Assembly (NCBI GenBank): GCA_011009095.1 | Contig: VTPC01008022.1 | Span: 1-64,000, forward strand | DNA from: Ignelater luminosus | Lineage: Eukaryota; Arthropoda; Insecta; Coleoptera; Elateridae | Reading direction: 5' to 3' | Length of the DNA: 64,000 nucleotides | Part shown: positions 11,851 to 26,900 of the stretch, piece after piece | Layout of the letters: each line of letters starts with the position of its first letter | Position numbering within the stretch: the stretch's first letter is position 1 | Program-made: the position numbers and the translations under genes | The notes under the pieces: model-generated | Told to the model about the DNA's origin: nothing | Databases searched by the model: none | Seen by the model: the letters and a program-made list of their open reading frames with translations, nothing else

Positions 11851-14800
11851 TTGTAAAAAAACAAACACCACTGTTTTTTTCTCATTAGATTTCGGTGCGA
11901 TTCTAATCTTTCCTGCCAAACTATATAATTCTATACAACACCCCTATCACTACAAAACCTTGTGGTCAATACGAAACGTGTTATTTGCATTATTTCTAGG
12001 TTGGTTATTTATTATTTTTCTCGCTTCCTTTTTTGCCAATGTCTCAGTGTAAATTCAATTCGTGTAATTAAAACAACAATGACACCTAAACAATATTACA
12101 CAATAACTTGTCACGGTTTTTCGATTTTTACCATTCAGCAATAATTCGCTAAACATTTCCCCCCTACCTCCAAAAAGGAAATACGCAAACAAAGGTAGGT
12201 GTATAAAACGATTTTGTAATCTCTTATTAATTGCTTTGGGTATCATTACTTTTTGTCTGATTTTTAATTTTTAAAAATTCTGTTTGAAAACAATAATTAA
12301 AAATTTTCTGTCATTAATTATAGAGTATAGTCTTATTACTACTTGATATGATAATGGGGATGTGATGTAATTTAATTGATGGAATTGTTATTATTAAAAG
12401 TAAACGGTAGATACAACGTAATAAAGTGCAGGTCATGCTCATTAATATTTATAGATTGGTGACTTTCTTATCCCAGGTTGAAAATCAATGTTTTCTTTTC
12501 AATAATTCATAGAAACACGTCTGTCTATATAATTATCTGCTTCCATTTGTTCTAAGAACTTCTTCTTTCCTATTAAATCTATTTATATCGCACACAGTTT
12601 TTTGTTTGTCTTCTTATTTCGCGATTGCGAAAGCATAAGGAAAAAAGGTTTTGTTGGTGTTTTTAACATTTTTCTCGTTTTAAACGATAGAGCAAATCGT
12701 CTTTGTTTTATATTATTATGTAATGATGCTAATAAATTGCATTCTAAATAAAAATAGCGCCACGTACTATGACTACATGGAAGATGTTTATGCGGTTAGC
12801 AAGTTCTAGTTATTAATAGCTTTTTTGTGGCATTATAAAAATCTCATTGAAACTGTTTCTAACGAGAAATAGGGAAAATATGGGACTATAACTTTTTATT
12901 ATGTTACATAATGAAATACACTTGCTAATTATTAAAGGTTTTTCTAGGCAACTAATTTGCAATTTACGTTACATAAAAATGCTTCTTACAATAATAATTA
13001 ATGTTATCGATGTATTTTTTCAATGCCTTCCATTAAGATAGAGTTAAATGGAAATTCAATATGTGATTTCAAAAACGATCTAATCCTGTTTCTGTCTAAT
13101 ATTAGAATAACTCAAAATAAAGAAATCAAATCGATTTATCGATTCAGCCTGCTGCTGAGTTTTGTTTTAGAAAACCAAATTGTCCAGTTTCTATGGTTTT
13201 GCTAATTTGAAGTTTACAGAGAAACTAAAACCATTTTATGCGATTTTTTAATACTTTTGTATCGTGTATCATTATAATGATTAGGTTTATCATATCCGAA
13301 TTTTTCCTTTTACAATTTTTTAAGTGTTTTTGTTTATTTGAAATTTATAACTTTTAAGTAAAATAATGAAACATGCAAGTCACGTTCGAAGATCATGCAT
13401 TAACGGCACTAACCATAAATAATGTCGACACTCATACTGCTATATATCAAAGGAGAAATAATCATTTGTTTAACTTTTATTATTGTCGAATGTGGTGAAC
13501 TTTCAGATAAGACAAACTGGTTTTCACTAGTATCAGATTTTTTTTTCAAGAACAACTCAATAATTTTCTGCATTTATTTTTATTTTCCTTATAAAATCAA
13601 AAATAACACAAAAAATTTATATTTTTATATCCTTGCAAATCTAACTTATTTTATTACGCAATACGAAATTGACATTTCAATAATTTTATTATTTTTTTAG
13701 GTTATAATCTGTCTTGTGAGATGACATGTGTCATTTTGTTTACTCATTCGAAGTTATGTCGAAACAATAGAGACGATTAAAAATGTAATCTACGTATCAT
13801 TTTACTTTCTTTAAACTAATCCCGCCATTACTTGTATGTATGTTAATTATTCATTTCCTTCCAGTCTTCCATTAATAATACCAATTTCTTCATCAACAAG
13901 TTCTTTCCTGAAGACGACATAACCTATTATTACCATCTTTAGTCTTATTGTAGGTTATCTGTCTTAATTTTTTTTGCGTTTGTTTCGTTATACACACGCA
14001 CACATGCTTGGCAACTACTATTACATGTGTTTGAACGGCGAAAACAGATAAATTCAAATATACTATTATCGTATAATAAAATATGTAAAATTTATGGAAT
14101 GTTGCAATTTTCAACCTTGACATCTGTTTTAAGCAATAAAATAAATAGAAAAGTTGTAACCAACACACAACTATCTTAACCGTGAGTATTTTTATATGAT
14201 AGAAATATGGCTCGCAAGATTCTCTAACCTAAACGAAATAAATTAGATTACATAATTTTGCGTTTAGACAGCTGTCCAGACGAGCAATGGGTTGAATGAC
14301 TACCGCTTAAGTTAAACGATTCAAATGGAATTAAGTAGATTGAGTAATTTAATAACTATATTAATGAATTATAAGATTGTTCATTTGTACTTTTTTTACT
14401 TTTTAATAAGAGGACTTCGCTAATTGACCTCTTTAAATTCTCTTTAGGTGAATTTCCTGTAAAAATATATTCATGCCTGCTTACAATATTTGTTACATAA
14501 AATAAAAATACTGAAACTTATATTTAAACACTAATAGGTACCTTAAATTAAATTAAAATGCAATTTTTTTAGGTTATATTTACAGTTTTGACAGATTTAG
14601 GTGAAACTAGAGTTCTTCAATGCAAAAGCTGAATTCTTCAGTATTGGCATTGTAGTATCACAGATATTATAAGTTATTTTTAACAAATTCTGTTAATTCT
14701 TATGCAATTGAAAAAAAACTTGTTTTTATTAATAAAACGCAGCTTATATGTCAACGAAAACTGAATTAGGTTAACTTCTTTTTTTAATTGTCGAGGCTTA

Positions 14801-17800
14801 CAATTGTTTCAACAGTTGTTTCCATGGTTACTTGAAAACATCCTGATATGAGTTGCACTGGTTGCACTTATTTCGATTAAAACATCTTTGGCGCCAATCT
14901 TAAGATTAAATTAAATTAATTAATTCCTACAACTTAAAATTTAAAATGTTATAATTAAAGAAATTTAATTTATTAATAAACAGATATATTTTTAAAACTC
15001 ATCATCCCGTTTTAATGGTATATGGAAAATATGTTAATAATGTACAGCGAATATGGTTGTACCTTAAGTCATTGCCCTCAATTCACCTTTTGTGACGCAT
15101 GTGTTTCATTATAAGCTAGAAAAAAATTGCTTATTGTCGAAACTAAAATGTATTTAAATAATAAATTAATCATTACCTTCTAAAATAGACTATAATTGTT
15201 ATAATTAACTTCATTTTAAATTACATAAATTCTTCCAGTGGGCGTGAAGTCGAAATAAACCAAATACGAAAATAATCTGCATAATTTTCTCCCTGCGTGC
15301 CTGCGTATGCACGGCTAGAATTTTCACATGATAATACCAAAGACGCAAATGATGCAAAACGTGCGTCACATATGGAGGTTAGCACGTGAAGATAAATTCT
15401 GCAAAGGAGGCGACAGTTTTGCATCTCATTTTGTTAAAAATAGAATTATTTCGTGTCAAGCAAAAATGTATAATTGCTCTTTAGCCTGATTAAAAATTGT
15501 TTTTGACAAATCAGCCAAAAAGATATATGCACTAGATGAGCCACCTACCTACTGATTTACTTATTTTAACACATTGTATGCATTTATACAAACAGAATGT
15601 TTGCCAATTTTAAAGAATGAGGGCGTTTAAACAAATAGAAAGCCGATATGTTAAAGTAAATATTGTGAAAGGTGGCGTCTGGTTTTTGAAATGCATTTAT
15701 TGTTGATCTTGGGCATAAATTTAAATCTTTGTGGCATTCTACGCTCCCACCAATTTTCCGTCTTCTCATCATTATATGTGTGGGACAAAATGGTCACCCA
15801 TATTTAGATTGCAAAGGAACCTATATTGTACACTCCAGTCGAATCCATCAAGTTTTTCAGGAAAATTCTCACCGTTAAAACTTAATGCTATCGCTTCCAG
15901 AAAATGTGATAATTAAAACCAGGGCTTGTTAAGTAATTAAATTAAAATGAGAACTTAATAAATCAAGTAGTAATAAAAAAATAAAAATACTGACGTCGAT
16001 TATATCATTACATAATAATACCGAAATTTGCACTTCTATATTTAGAAACATCTAATAAAAGCTTGAGAGACATTTACACAACCATTTGTTAACTGCAACC
16101 TGGAAGTTTTAATTTCTAGAGATAATCTTAACCTGACTTAATGCATAACACCATGCGAAATTTTAATTCGAACGGTTTACATTGTCACACCCAAAAGAAT
16201 TTATGGTAGGTTAATAAACAAGTTCAGTAACAGGTTTCGCCTTGGAAAGAACGACGTCAGGAAGAAAAAGGTGGCTGGACACAGAACACACCTCCTTTCT
16301 TTCAGTAGCAGTATAGCAGTATAGCGTACGTTAAAGGTTTGCATGTCCTTAAACCTAGATCAGAGCCTTTTACTAGTATCTACTTACATGGCACATTATT
16401 GTAAACAAATTAGAATTTTAAATAGACACACCACTTGTAGAAAAAAAAATGCTAATACTAAAAGTAGTAGAAATGAGAATTTGATAACATCGTATTAATT
16501 AGCACCACACCAGTGTTGCGTAATCAGGATTTCAGTAGTAATAATAATAATAATGTTAATCAAACCGGAAAGATATGCGCAAATTAATAAAGAATGTTAC
16601 GTTATTTAATATTAATTAATTTCTAATAACATTGTTGGAAAGGTGTACAGTAACAAACAGGAGGTGGTAAGTATTATTACGTATAGAATCTGAAATCATT
16701 TTCGAATAGGAAAGGATTTTACAAATTTGAGATTCTAGTCCGTCGCACTGAATAATTTATAGATGCAGAATATAAAAGATTGTTAAAATAAATTACTTGA
16801 ATTGTTTTAATATAAATTTCTAGTCATTCTCAAATAAAAAAGTGAAATTGAATTGTTTTCTTTGTAAATAAATCACATTACTCTAACAGACTTTTTTCTG
16901 AGTGTACCCGCAATTTAGTTACAAAAAGTTACTAATAAATGATTTTAGGTCGCATTTGACAATTAAATTTTAGAAAGTTATGCATTTATAACTATAAGAA
17001 GAAATAAATTAAATAATTCGTGACTTTTTAACAATATAAAAATTTTAAATCAAGACAGTATAATAAGAAAACAGTGAAGTTGAAAACTACTATAATTTCA
17101 AATATGACAGTTAAAAAATTATTCATTCTTCTGAACAATAAAAAACGAAATTTCCTAATAAGGATTGGTACTACTGTGAACTGACAGTTGCAATAGAAAA
17201 TTTCTGATCTTGATTTTAAATCAAATTGTGGGTAGAAATACGCGCTGACATTAAAATGAGAACAGTAAATTGAAAAATACAATCGGCTATCACTTTAGAT
17301 AAAAAAAATGTTTGAAGAGTTTTCTAAACAATGAATCCTCCAAACAGCTTTTACTTTTATCTTTTATCAGGATTATGAAACTGATACAGCTTGAAGAAAA
17401 TTAATTCAAATCTAATTAAATTATTCGAATCGTTGCATAATATAACCTTGAATTGATTAGCTTTTGGGAATTTATGAACATTTCGTTATAATAGAAAAAC
17501 TCTCGTGTGGTAGCAACAATAATAATAAAACTGGAAATACAAAAAACTGATTACATATGCATCTCTATAAAAAGCATAAATGTCAAGATGTGTAACGACT
17601 GAAAACTTTTTTTAGTAATAAATCGCGTTCGAAACAATCAAAGCGTTATAATAAAACTCTTATTTTAGCTTGTTCAAATCAATAATTTCACACAACACAA
17701 CTTACTTATTCCACGATTAATTTATCAGCACTTACCTACTCTTATCATTGAGAATCAGCCCTCTCCGGTTGATGATAAATTTTAAATGATACATAATACT

Positions 17801-20489
17801 AAAGTTTGCGTATTCTAATCAATAAAACAAAGTTCAGTAATTAAATGCAAACCTCATTAAGAATTAAAAGAACTTCCCGAGTTCAAAATTCAACAGATTA
17901 ATCATAACAGTTCAAAAGTGTATCTCAGCTGAAGGCTATTTTATATTTATTTTTGTTTTTTTTCTTCCTATTCTGAAAGGGAATCGTTGTTGCATGTCTT
18001 TCTTTTACTAATTGAAAAATTATTTAAATATTTTATAATAATCATGCCCCGCTAAAACATAACCTAGAATTTAATAAACATGTGGTTGGTTGGTTGGGTG
18101 TAGACGTAGAATGCCTTGACTTTAAATCTGTCAGACAATGACAAACGCGAACGTCTCGATGTTTTGCCTTATAGTCATAAGCATATTGTTTTTCATTTTT
18201 TTGAAGTAATTTTCCTAGTTCACGTTCACGATGTTTCTGGGTCGTAACAGGCCATGCTTTCATTTTGTTAGGTTCAAAGTGTTGCTTCCTTTTTTCTTGA
18301 AACTTGCCGTACCTGCGTCTGTATTTGGCGCCGTTGCGCGATCAAAAATTTTGCATAAACGTTTAGTACCGATTAGTTTTGCTTTGTTAAAAAAAGATCA
18401 ATTTTTTTTTTATATTTTGCATCTATTAATGCCAATTAAGAAGAATGCTAAAGATATAAATAAAAACAAAAATTTGATTTATAAATGTAAATAAATAGAA
18501 ATTTTCGTGAAATAATCTTTTAGCATTTTGCAGAATGTTTTCAAGAAACACAAATTAGATAAAACACAAGTGGTTACAACTGCCGCATCGGTTCATTTTG
18601 ATGAGTAATTCCTCAAAAATGAAAATTAACACGGTAGTAAGATTAAGGACTACTTCTCCTGGAAGATATGGACATTAGCCACTTATTAAAACAAATCTAA
18701 TTAGTAAACAAAACAACTCCAGCATTATTAGTCTAAGAAGCACAGGTTTTTTAATAAAAAGAATGTAAATCATAACATAACCTACCTTCTTTTGATGACG
18801 TCATTGATTGAGTCTGTTAATAAACAAAGACGGCAGTACAAACATCAAAATGATAAAGTCACTAGACATATCAAGGCACTCTAGTTAGTAAGTATAGGAC
18901 ATTTTTATAAAGACAAGTTAAAATTCTTAAACTTATATAGATATATAGATTGCCTTCTTAATATTTAATTTAAAGTGGTTCTATTTCGAGAGTGATTCAT
19001 TAAATATTTTCAGCAATCAATAAGAGAAAAGCGAAAGCGATCCAGAAGCATGTTTGTTATTCAATTTGGAAATCGGCCACATACATTCAAAATAGCTACT
19101 ATTTGGCTTTGAGACAACACACCTTCGAATATAACTTGTACGTAAATTAATTCGTACTGCGTATCTACATTGTACTATTTAGGTATATGCGTATGTTACA
19201 AAGTATTTTGTTGCGACTAATATTAGATGGTTAATAACACAAAGGCAACAGATTCAAATCAATTTTTCTTCTGTCGTTTTATTAAAACGGCCATCTTTCA
19301 TAAATTACGCTGAAAGTGTACCGAACACACGTGCAGTTTAAAAGGTTTCGTTCAAACATAAGTTAATTATGAGGTATTAAATTTTAATTAGAATACAAAA
19401 CAAGCTTATTTACCACGAAAGTTCATTGCTCTTCTTGGAAATCGTCTCAGTTTTCCTATTTTAAAATAATTTATTCAGGGAGACACTGCTTTTTCCGTAT
19501 TCGTCAAATTACAACCTGCTTGTTTTATACTTAGGTGCTTCAAGAGCAAGCTGTAAACAACACAAAGTAAACAGTTTTTTTTAAATAAAATACAAATTCG
19601 AATCGCACAACTCGACAAGATTCGCACTTTCATTCCTGCCTTTTGAATCTTCATCTCGAAAGTCCCCTCCCCTACATCTTAGCTCTCCTTTTTCGCCAAT
19701 TCCAGAATCTTAAATTATAAAAAGATTCAGATTACAATCAACTATACGAAAGTATTCAACTCATACTGTAAGCCACTAACACTTTCCGAATTGCCATATT
19801 CGATTTTTTGTGTTTTCGCTACACTAAAACAGTCGAAACTACCACGATTTAAGGGGACCCAAGTGGTCTCCTTCAATAATAATTTTCGATAATTCTGCTG
19901 GTTCTTTTTAATCACTGATAAACCATTGACATTTATGCACTAGTTAAGACATTTATGTGTTTGTTGCTATAAAGAGATAAGCGGTATGATAACTGTTTAC
20001 ATCAGGTTTTTAGCAATAATTATGCAACTTAAAAATGGGTCCTGACGTTTATCGAGTATCTATCTATTAACACGTAATATTGTTATAAATGATTGAAGTA
20101 TATTTCCTAACTTTTATTAAAACAACGTGAATAAAAACGTAAAACAACGAAAATAACGAGCTTTATCTCGATTAATAAATATTGAAACAGGGGTCACATT
20201 GATGGACTCTTTCGAGCTTTCTAGTTAAATACACATACGGCTCAGAGATTTTATCAGTTTGGTGTCTGTGGATTAACAGTTAGCGTCTGTTGTTGATTTA
20301 TTATAATTTATAATAAGATTGTTGTACAAAAGGTATAGTACTATTGTTTTATTAAATGATCCAACTCTTTTTTGTCATGATTATTACTAACTATAGTTTG
20401 TTACGTTAAAGGAAAAACCTCGCACGGAAAACGCAATCTTATTATATCATGTTTAACTTGTCACTTTCTTTAAGGTTAGAATTCTAACT

Positions 20490-20516
20490 TTAAGGTTAGA
20501 ATAATTCTAACCTTAA
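20490..20516. repeat. Perfect 27-bp palindrome
   Basis: TTAAGGTTAGAAT, one centre base, then its exact reverse complement. A second partial copy of the half-site lies immediately upstream (20470-20487). It sits about 420 bp before the first recognised coding exon of the SLC36 gene. It could be a protein-binding dyad or the relic of a mini inverted repeat. Confidence 0.6.
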
Positions 20517-20937
20517 AAAACAATTATTGTCAATTGACAAGCAGTACAGAAAACCATACAGAATAATATTTCATGCTATAGCCAACTTTAGAAATTATTA
20601 TTACTTTTTATTGTAAAACTTGATTTTAATTCGGTTTTAATTAATCTTAATTGTATGAAAAACACAAAATATCAGTCATAATAATAGCTTAATCGATTAT
20701 ATTATTTTTTGTTCTAATTTCGTGTGGACCCAGTTAAAATATTTATAAGTCGTATTGATTAACCTTGTTAGGGAGATTATTAAAATTAAAAATAATATTA
20801 AGAAAATGAAAACAGTTCTTTAAATATTTAAAAATGTATTGCAAAAAATGTTTATGTTTTCCTATTTGTTCCAGAATGAAGAAACTCTGATTTCTGAAAT
20901 AAAAGACTAATTTCCAAGACGTTGTCTGCTGAACAAC

Positions 20938-23900
20938 ATGAGTAGTAAAGTAAGAAAATTTTTTTTTAAATTATAATTTGTTAAATTGTCAATCATCATA
21001 TTTTTAAAAATTACAATTTTAAGTTATGTATTATGAGTACTATTTACATATGTAATGCTCACAACGCGTAAATTTATAGGATAAAAATCTCAATGGACTA
21101 TGTACTAATTGTAAGTAAATAGAAAGATTTCTGTTTAACCAAGAAAAAAATTAGTAGATAATTTTAAATTATTAACGTTTGAATTTTGATTTAACACTAA
21201 AGCCGCATGGAATTGATATCAACTCCAATGTTTAAATAATTCGAACCGATACAGATTTATCAGCGTAGAGCACCATATGATTTGTTCTGGCCTCTATCGC
21301 TGAAACTAGGACATTAAGATAGTCGTGTGCACTGCACTTTTAAGGTTATCAGAGGACGGACGTTCGAGATAATTTCATTTTTTAATATTGCCGCTATGTG
21401 ACAGCAACTGTTATATAAACAGGAGAAAAAGAATTCAAATTAAAAGAAATAATTTTACTGCTAATTCATATTTTATACTCTAGATGTCGCTTCTTCTCTG
21501 AATTTTTAATATTTTGCAAACATTCTAAAATTTGAAATATTATAAGTTCCTTACAAATTTGGGTTTGAGCAGGTAAGACATACAGGTATATCTAGGGCTA
21601 TATTTCTAAAGAAACTTCTAAAGCGAAATTTGTGGTCTATTTGAAAAGAACAGTTAGGTTTGTCTCGAACTACTATAATAGCCAATGACAATAAAGTTCT
21701 TACAGAAACATTTTCTTTACTTCTTCACAATTTTATATGAAACTTGCAAGTAGATTATGTTGGCATCACTCATGGAATTTTCATTTTTGCTATGGTGATT
21801 ATTTGTTTTTTACAATAATGTAAAATACCTACATTTTTCCGTTTTTAAAAGCAGTAAGTAGCACCTGGATAAGACTAAAAAAAATCAATAAAACGTAATT
21901 TTGATTATAACTGCGAGAAAAATATTAATTGAAATTTAAGTATAAATCTAAAATAAAACCCGAGTTGCATAAAAAGATTCACGAAATTCTAAAAACGATT
22001 TAAATTTGCAGAGTTTATACATGAAACTGTTATTAGGGAAATGTCATAATTTATCATTCGATTATCTAGTGCTTTCAAATGGTTTATTTACAATTTTGGT
22101 AGCGTTTTTGCCTTACATTTTTGAAATTGGAGGTTAACTATTTAAAATTTGAAATTTGCAGTCGAAAGTTTGGAAACATTTTATAAAAAGTGAAACCTTC
22201 CATTTTGTTTCTAAAGCAAAACGACGTATTTACAGATCTTACATAAAATTTGTGAAAAAGAAATGGAAACAACCAAGCAAGAATTTAATGTACTGACATA
22301 ACCTTATTACACAGCACTGACAGAAATCTTCTCGATGTTCAGGCCGTCAAATTGAATTGCTTTTATTGTGTGACGTCATCAAAAGAGTTTATAAGTTTTA
22401 CGTTATTATTGTAACCATACTCAACTAGTTTTTTTTTTGAATTCTTATAGTAATTAGCGTATAAATCTAATAATTCCTTTCAAATAATATGAAAGAATGA
22501 AAAGAATTTTTCTAAGTTATAAATTCTTATTTGTTAATAAACGATGCCCAAAGTTTGTTGCGTATATCTTACTGTTACTCAAACCCAATTGAGTTAATGT
22601 TTGCATTTTCCCAGTTTTCATAAATAACACCCAAGGAAGATGGTTTAAAAATAAAAACTTCGAAAAGATTTGCATTAATCGGTTCGAAAAGAAGTTTACA
22701 ATAAATTAGAGACCATTAACTTATTTTAAGTCCGGATGGTCCGGAGATTTAGATATTCCCTGTTTTGTATGGCTCTTACGCGTAAATTATATTGGCATCA
22801 GTCGCAGTAGTTTCAAAATCGATAGTGACCATTCGTTTTTTTATGACAGTAAATTAACCTCGAAAACTGCAAATGTCATTTTGACATTTAAAGTCATTCT
22901 AATTTATGTACCAACACAACAATACTAATTGCATTCAGGTGTGTTTACTCTTAAAAATTAAAGATGGTTAAATCTAATGCTCTATATTTATATAATTTTG
23001 TTTTTTTTTTACAGGAGAAAAACAATATGACCGAGATGGTCACTTTCATCCCTCAGGATGAATCAGCTATCGCCAACGGAAATGCAAAGTAAGTTTTCAA
23101 GAAAATGTCTCAGTGTATAGAGGTATATCTGGTATATTTATGGCTTTATTATTGTTAAGTGATAGCTGATAACATTCCACAAATATACGGATGTTTTGAA
23201 TTTTGTAAAAACCAATTTGATAAGAAAGGATAGTGAAAGCATCGTTGGGTGTAATAAAATCAGAAAAATAATCATGGTTGATAAATAATAATAATAATAC
23301 AATTCATTGATTCAGTTTATATTTTTATTGTTCGGCTTTTAAAAAAGTTTACAGTGAACAAACGGAGGTATAAAAATACACCGAATTTTCGGAATTTAAG
23401 TGGAATAATTCTTCATGACTATTTTATTATTATTATTATTAATTTTAATTAGATTTATTGTTATCCAATCCGGAATCAATTAATAATAATACTTTAAAAA
23501 ATACAGGCGCTATTTAAAAAACATGACCTCTGTTGATTACAAAGTCATCAAAATAAACCATAACGACGCCTTCACGCTTTTCACTTAAGCACAAGGGTTT
23601 TCAAGATAATCATTTTGTAAATGCGACGTTATTGAAATTCGTTGCGTATGTGACATCAAGGACATCGAAAAAACAGAAAGATAAAGTTTCTCAATTGTAT
23701 TATTTACTAAAATAATAATTTCTCTGTAAGCTCGTCCATTTTATAGAAAATACCAAAGATTGCACCATGGGCGTCGTAAATTTGAAAAAATCTAGTTACG
23801 TTTGGTATTTCTCCAGTCCTTTTCTTAGGTGTAGAAGTAGGAAAAAACCATGAAGTAACTTTAAATTCCCCTTATTGAAAGAAGAAAAGTAACATACTTC

Positions 23901-26900
23901 GTAAAATGGACTTCCCAAAATAAATGTGTTTTCAAATTCTGCACATTTCGCGGAAACTTTCATTTGTTTTTCCTTCAACGAAAATAAATAAAAATAAAAC
24001 GAGGAAATTAAACATATTTAGCTAACTTTTCACAAAGAAGCTTGTGTAGCTTTTGTTTGTTTTGAAAAGAACTCCAAACATGTTTCAAGCGCACTTGATA
24101 TCTATTAGGACAGCTGGAAAATATTAATTTTTAAAATCAAACTTTTAATAATTTATTATTAAACGTTGGATTTGGACAATTAATAACATATTAAAAGATA
24201 AAAATGATGAAAACTGACCTATTTTCGAAAGAAGTAAATAATACAAACGCACATATTAAATATAAAAATCATTGTAAGAGGTCACGTGTGGAGTTAATGC
24301 TCTTACAACATTAAATACAAATAATTTAATAAGTAAATCGCTTTACATAGTTTGTTCATATTCCCCCATAAACAGCAAACAAATATAAGTAATTAAAGAA
24401 GATACCGATGGTCTAGTTGCGTTTTAATTACCAATAAAGACAAGAGCACGCGTGCTTTTAAAAGTATATTGTAAAGTAATTACAATAACATTAATAATTA
24501 TAGTGTTATCGGGGTCGCACATTGCGCCTTGTATATTTATCTGACCCGTGCTCGTTTCTGCATATCTCAACAATAATAATCGTGATGATTGATCAACCCC
24601 CCCAAGGATTATTGTGCGTGGGGGATCGTTTTTATTTTGGTGCATTAAAGAGATAAATCTCAGTTTATTTGGATTTTCTTGAAGAATTGTTTTGTTTAAA
24701 TAAGTAACCGACAGAATAATTTTATTCTGGCAAAAAATGCCACTGTTTAAAAATCAAAAAACTGCAGAGGTTCTAAAAGAATCTCTACAGGAGACAACTC
24801 CGTTGTGTCCGAAGGTAGCTGCACCGAAATATTCCATTCAGTAAGTTGCTTATTTAATTTTATTACTGTAAAAATCTTATATCGATTTTTTGTTTTTAAA
24901 ATTTATCATAATAGTAGAGTTGCTGAATAATATTTTTTTCGTAGTTGTTAAAAAATATCTAAGGACTCTAGTCAACACTATTTTGTTATGTTACATAAAA
25001 AAAGTAGGCTGTCGATTCACCTGATACTAAACCAAAATTTAAAATATCAAAATTACTTCTAAGGTTATGTTGACCGATACGTTTTTTTTGCACAATGAAT
25101 CTAACAGAGAAACGAATAAATAATATTCTTAAAATTAAAATAATAATATAATTTTTCAAAGCCTAAAGAATTCTTGCGTCCTACTAGTGGATTATAATTT
25201 ATTTCAATTACCCGCCATTTGTAATTTTCTTTGCCATAATCTGTTTTACTTATCATCTTTTACCAAATTGGAGTTTTTTATTCTGATGCAATAGCTAAGA
25301 AGGCATGATCATCATCAAATTATTTATTGAATTTAAATTAATTAAACTAATTAAAATATCAATATCACTACAATATACAAATGTTAAATCGCTCTTCTTT
25401 CTTTCTGTCATGTATTGTAACGTATCACTGGCTTTAATAGTTTATCTCTTCTTAGCCTTGTTTCTTTAAGAATGCATTTATCCTTCTGGCCTTAATTTGA
25501 TTAGCTTCTTTATGATCTTGTTGCGTAATTCTCTAACACTCTTTTTATCCTGCAATTGTGTGCAATCCAAGTGGACAAAATTTGTATTGAATTTACACAC
25601 AACAAGCATTTACAAAATGAAACTTTTTTTTATTTATTTTTAAATATTTTCCTTAAATACTTTTCTATCTGTACAGGTATGAAATTGCAAAAGGTGATCC
25701 AGAAGCCGCTAATGTACTCAATGGCACATTTGATCCGTTTAAAGCAAGAGTGTTGGAACATCCAGTTTCGTAAGTATATCAATCTTTTTATAACTGTGAA
25801 TTATATATAATTATTTAATTATAGTATACACGCTAGTCGTGATATAACATTCAATATTAATGACTTCTAATTTAATCAAAATTAAATTTGTTTACCAAAT
25901 ACAAATATTTTTTTTTCTATCTGACGTAGGTGAATACAAGGATCAAATATTAACATTGTAATGATAAATCTCTGACAATCATATTAAAAAGTGAGCAAAC
26001 TTTACTTAATCAAATAATGCACAGCTTCCATAATAATTAAATTATAGTACAGAAGGCTAAAAATAGAAATGTTTAAAAAAATAGGAAAACAATTCGTTAT
26101 GCAATTTTTAATAGGTATAAATTATCAACAAACACTAATTTTTATATTTTTAACAACACAGGGAATCTGGTACCCTTATCCATTTATTGAAGTCTTGCCT
26201 GGGAACTGGAATTTTAGCAATGCCGTTCGCTTTCAAATGTGCCGGACTTGCAGTTGGAATTGTTGCAACTCTTATAGAATCTCTTATATGCACACATTGT
26301 GCATATGTTTTGGTAGGTTTCATCTTAATTTATTAAAATTATACAGGTTGCCCAATTTATATAGTTACATGTAGGTACGCAACACAGATGGCTCACATGT
26401 AACATGAATTTATTAATTTTTTCTTTTAAATAAATAAAATCAAAGTTATACAAGACAAGATCATTTATTACATGCATTTTTACTTTAGTGCTTATTTTGT
26501 CCAGATTTCCCAATATTTATGATACTTGATTGGGTAGTAAAAATTCTTGACACTTTATGAGATCGTTTTATGCAATGGGATATAAAGTGTCAAAAATTTC
26601 TATTACTCTAAACATAATAAATATTAAAACATCTCGACAAATTAAGCACGAAATGGGTAAATTGGTTTCGATGGTTTGCATTAATAATGCATTTCATATC
26701 CCTTACGCGTCTTTTATTAGAAGACGCACACCAATTTTCCCAAAATTAAAATTTCAATTTTTTTACACTTGGGAAATATTGTATTGACAACAATACCGTA
26801 CATGTATTTCGAAGTTAATTATTTGAGGTTATGTTTTGTGTCATAATATTTATTCTAACAAATGGTCTAACGAATTTTAACCAAACTTTGTACTAAACCT

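Larger units (their letters stand above)
9442..20874. other. Long gene-poor interval, possibly intron 1 of the SLC36 gene
   Basis: AT-rich, with many stop codons in all frames. It contains the minisatellite repeat at about 11690-11850, an (AAT)n run near 16540 and the perfect palindrome at 20490-20516. GC-richer patches at 15230-15430, 16230-16340 and 18220-18350 were read in all frames without a recognisable protein. A TCAGTT initiator-like motif at about 20256 could be a second transcription start close to the first coding exon, but this is weak. Confidence 0.4.

Noticed and set aside
24579..24632. C-run/G-run dyad (gatcaacccccc ... gggggatc) as a terminator or riboswitch
   Set aside because: Short, imperfect, and inside a eukaryotic intron, where such elements are not expected.
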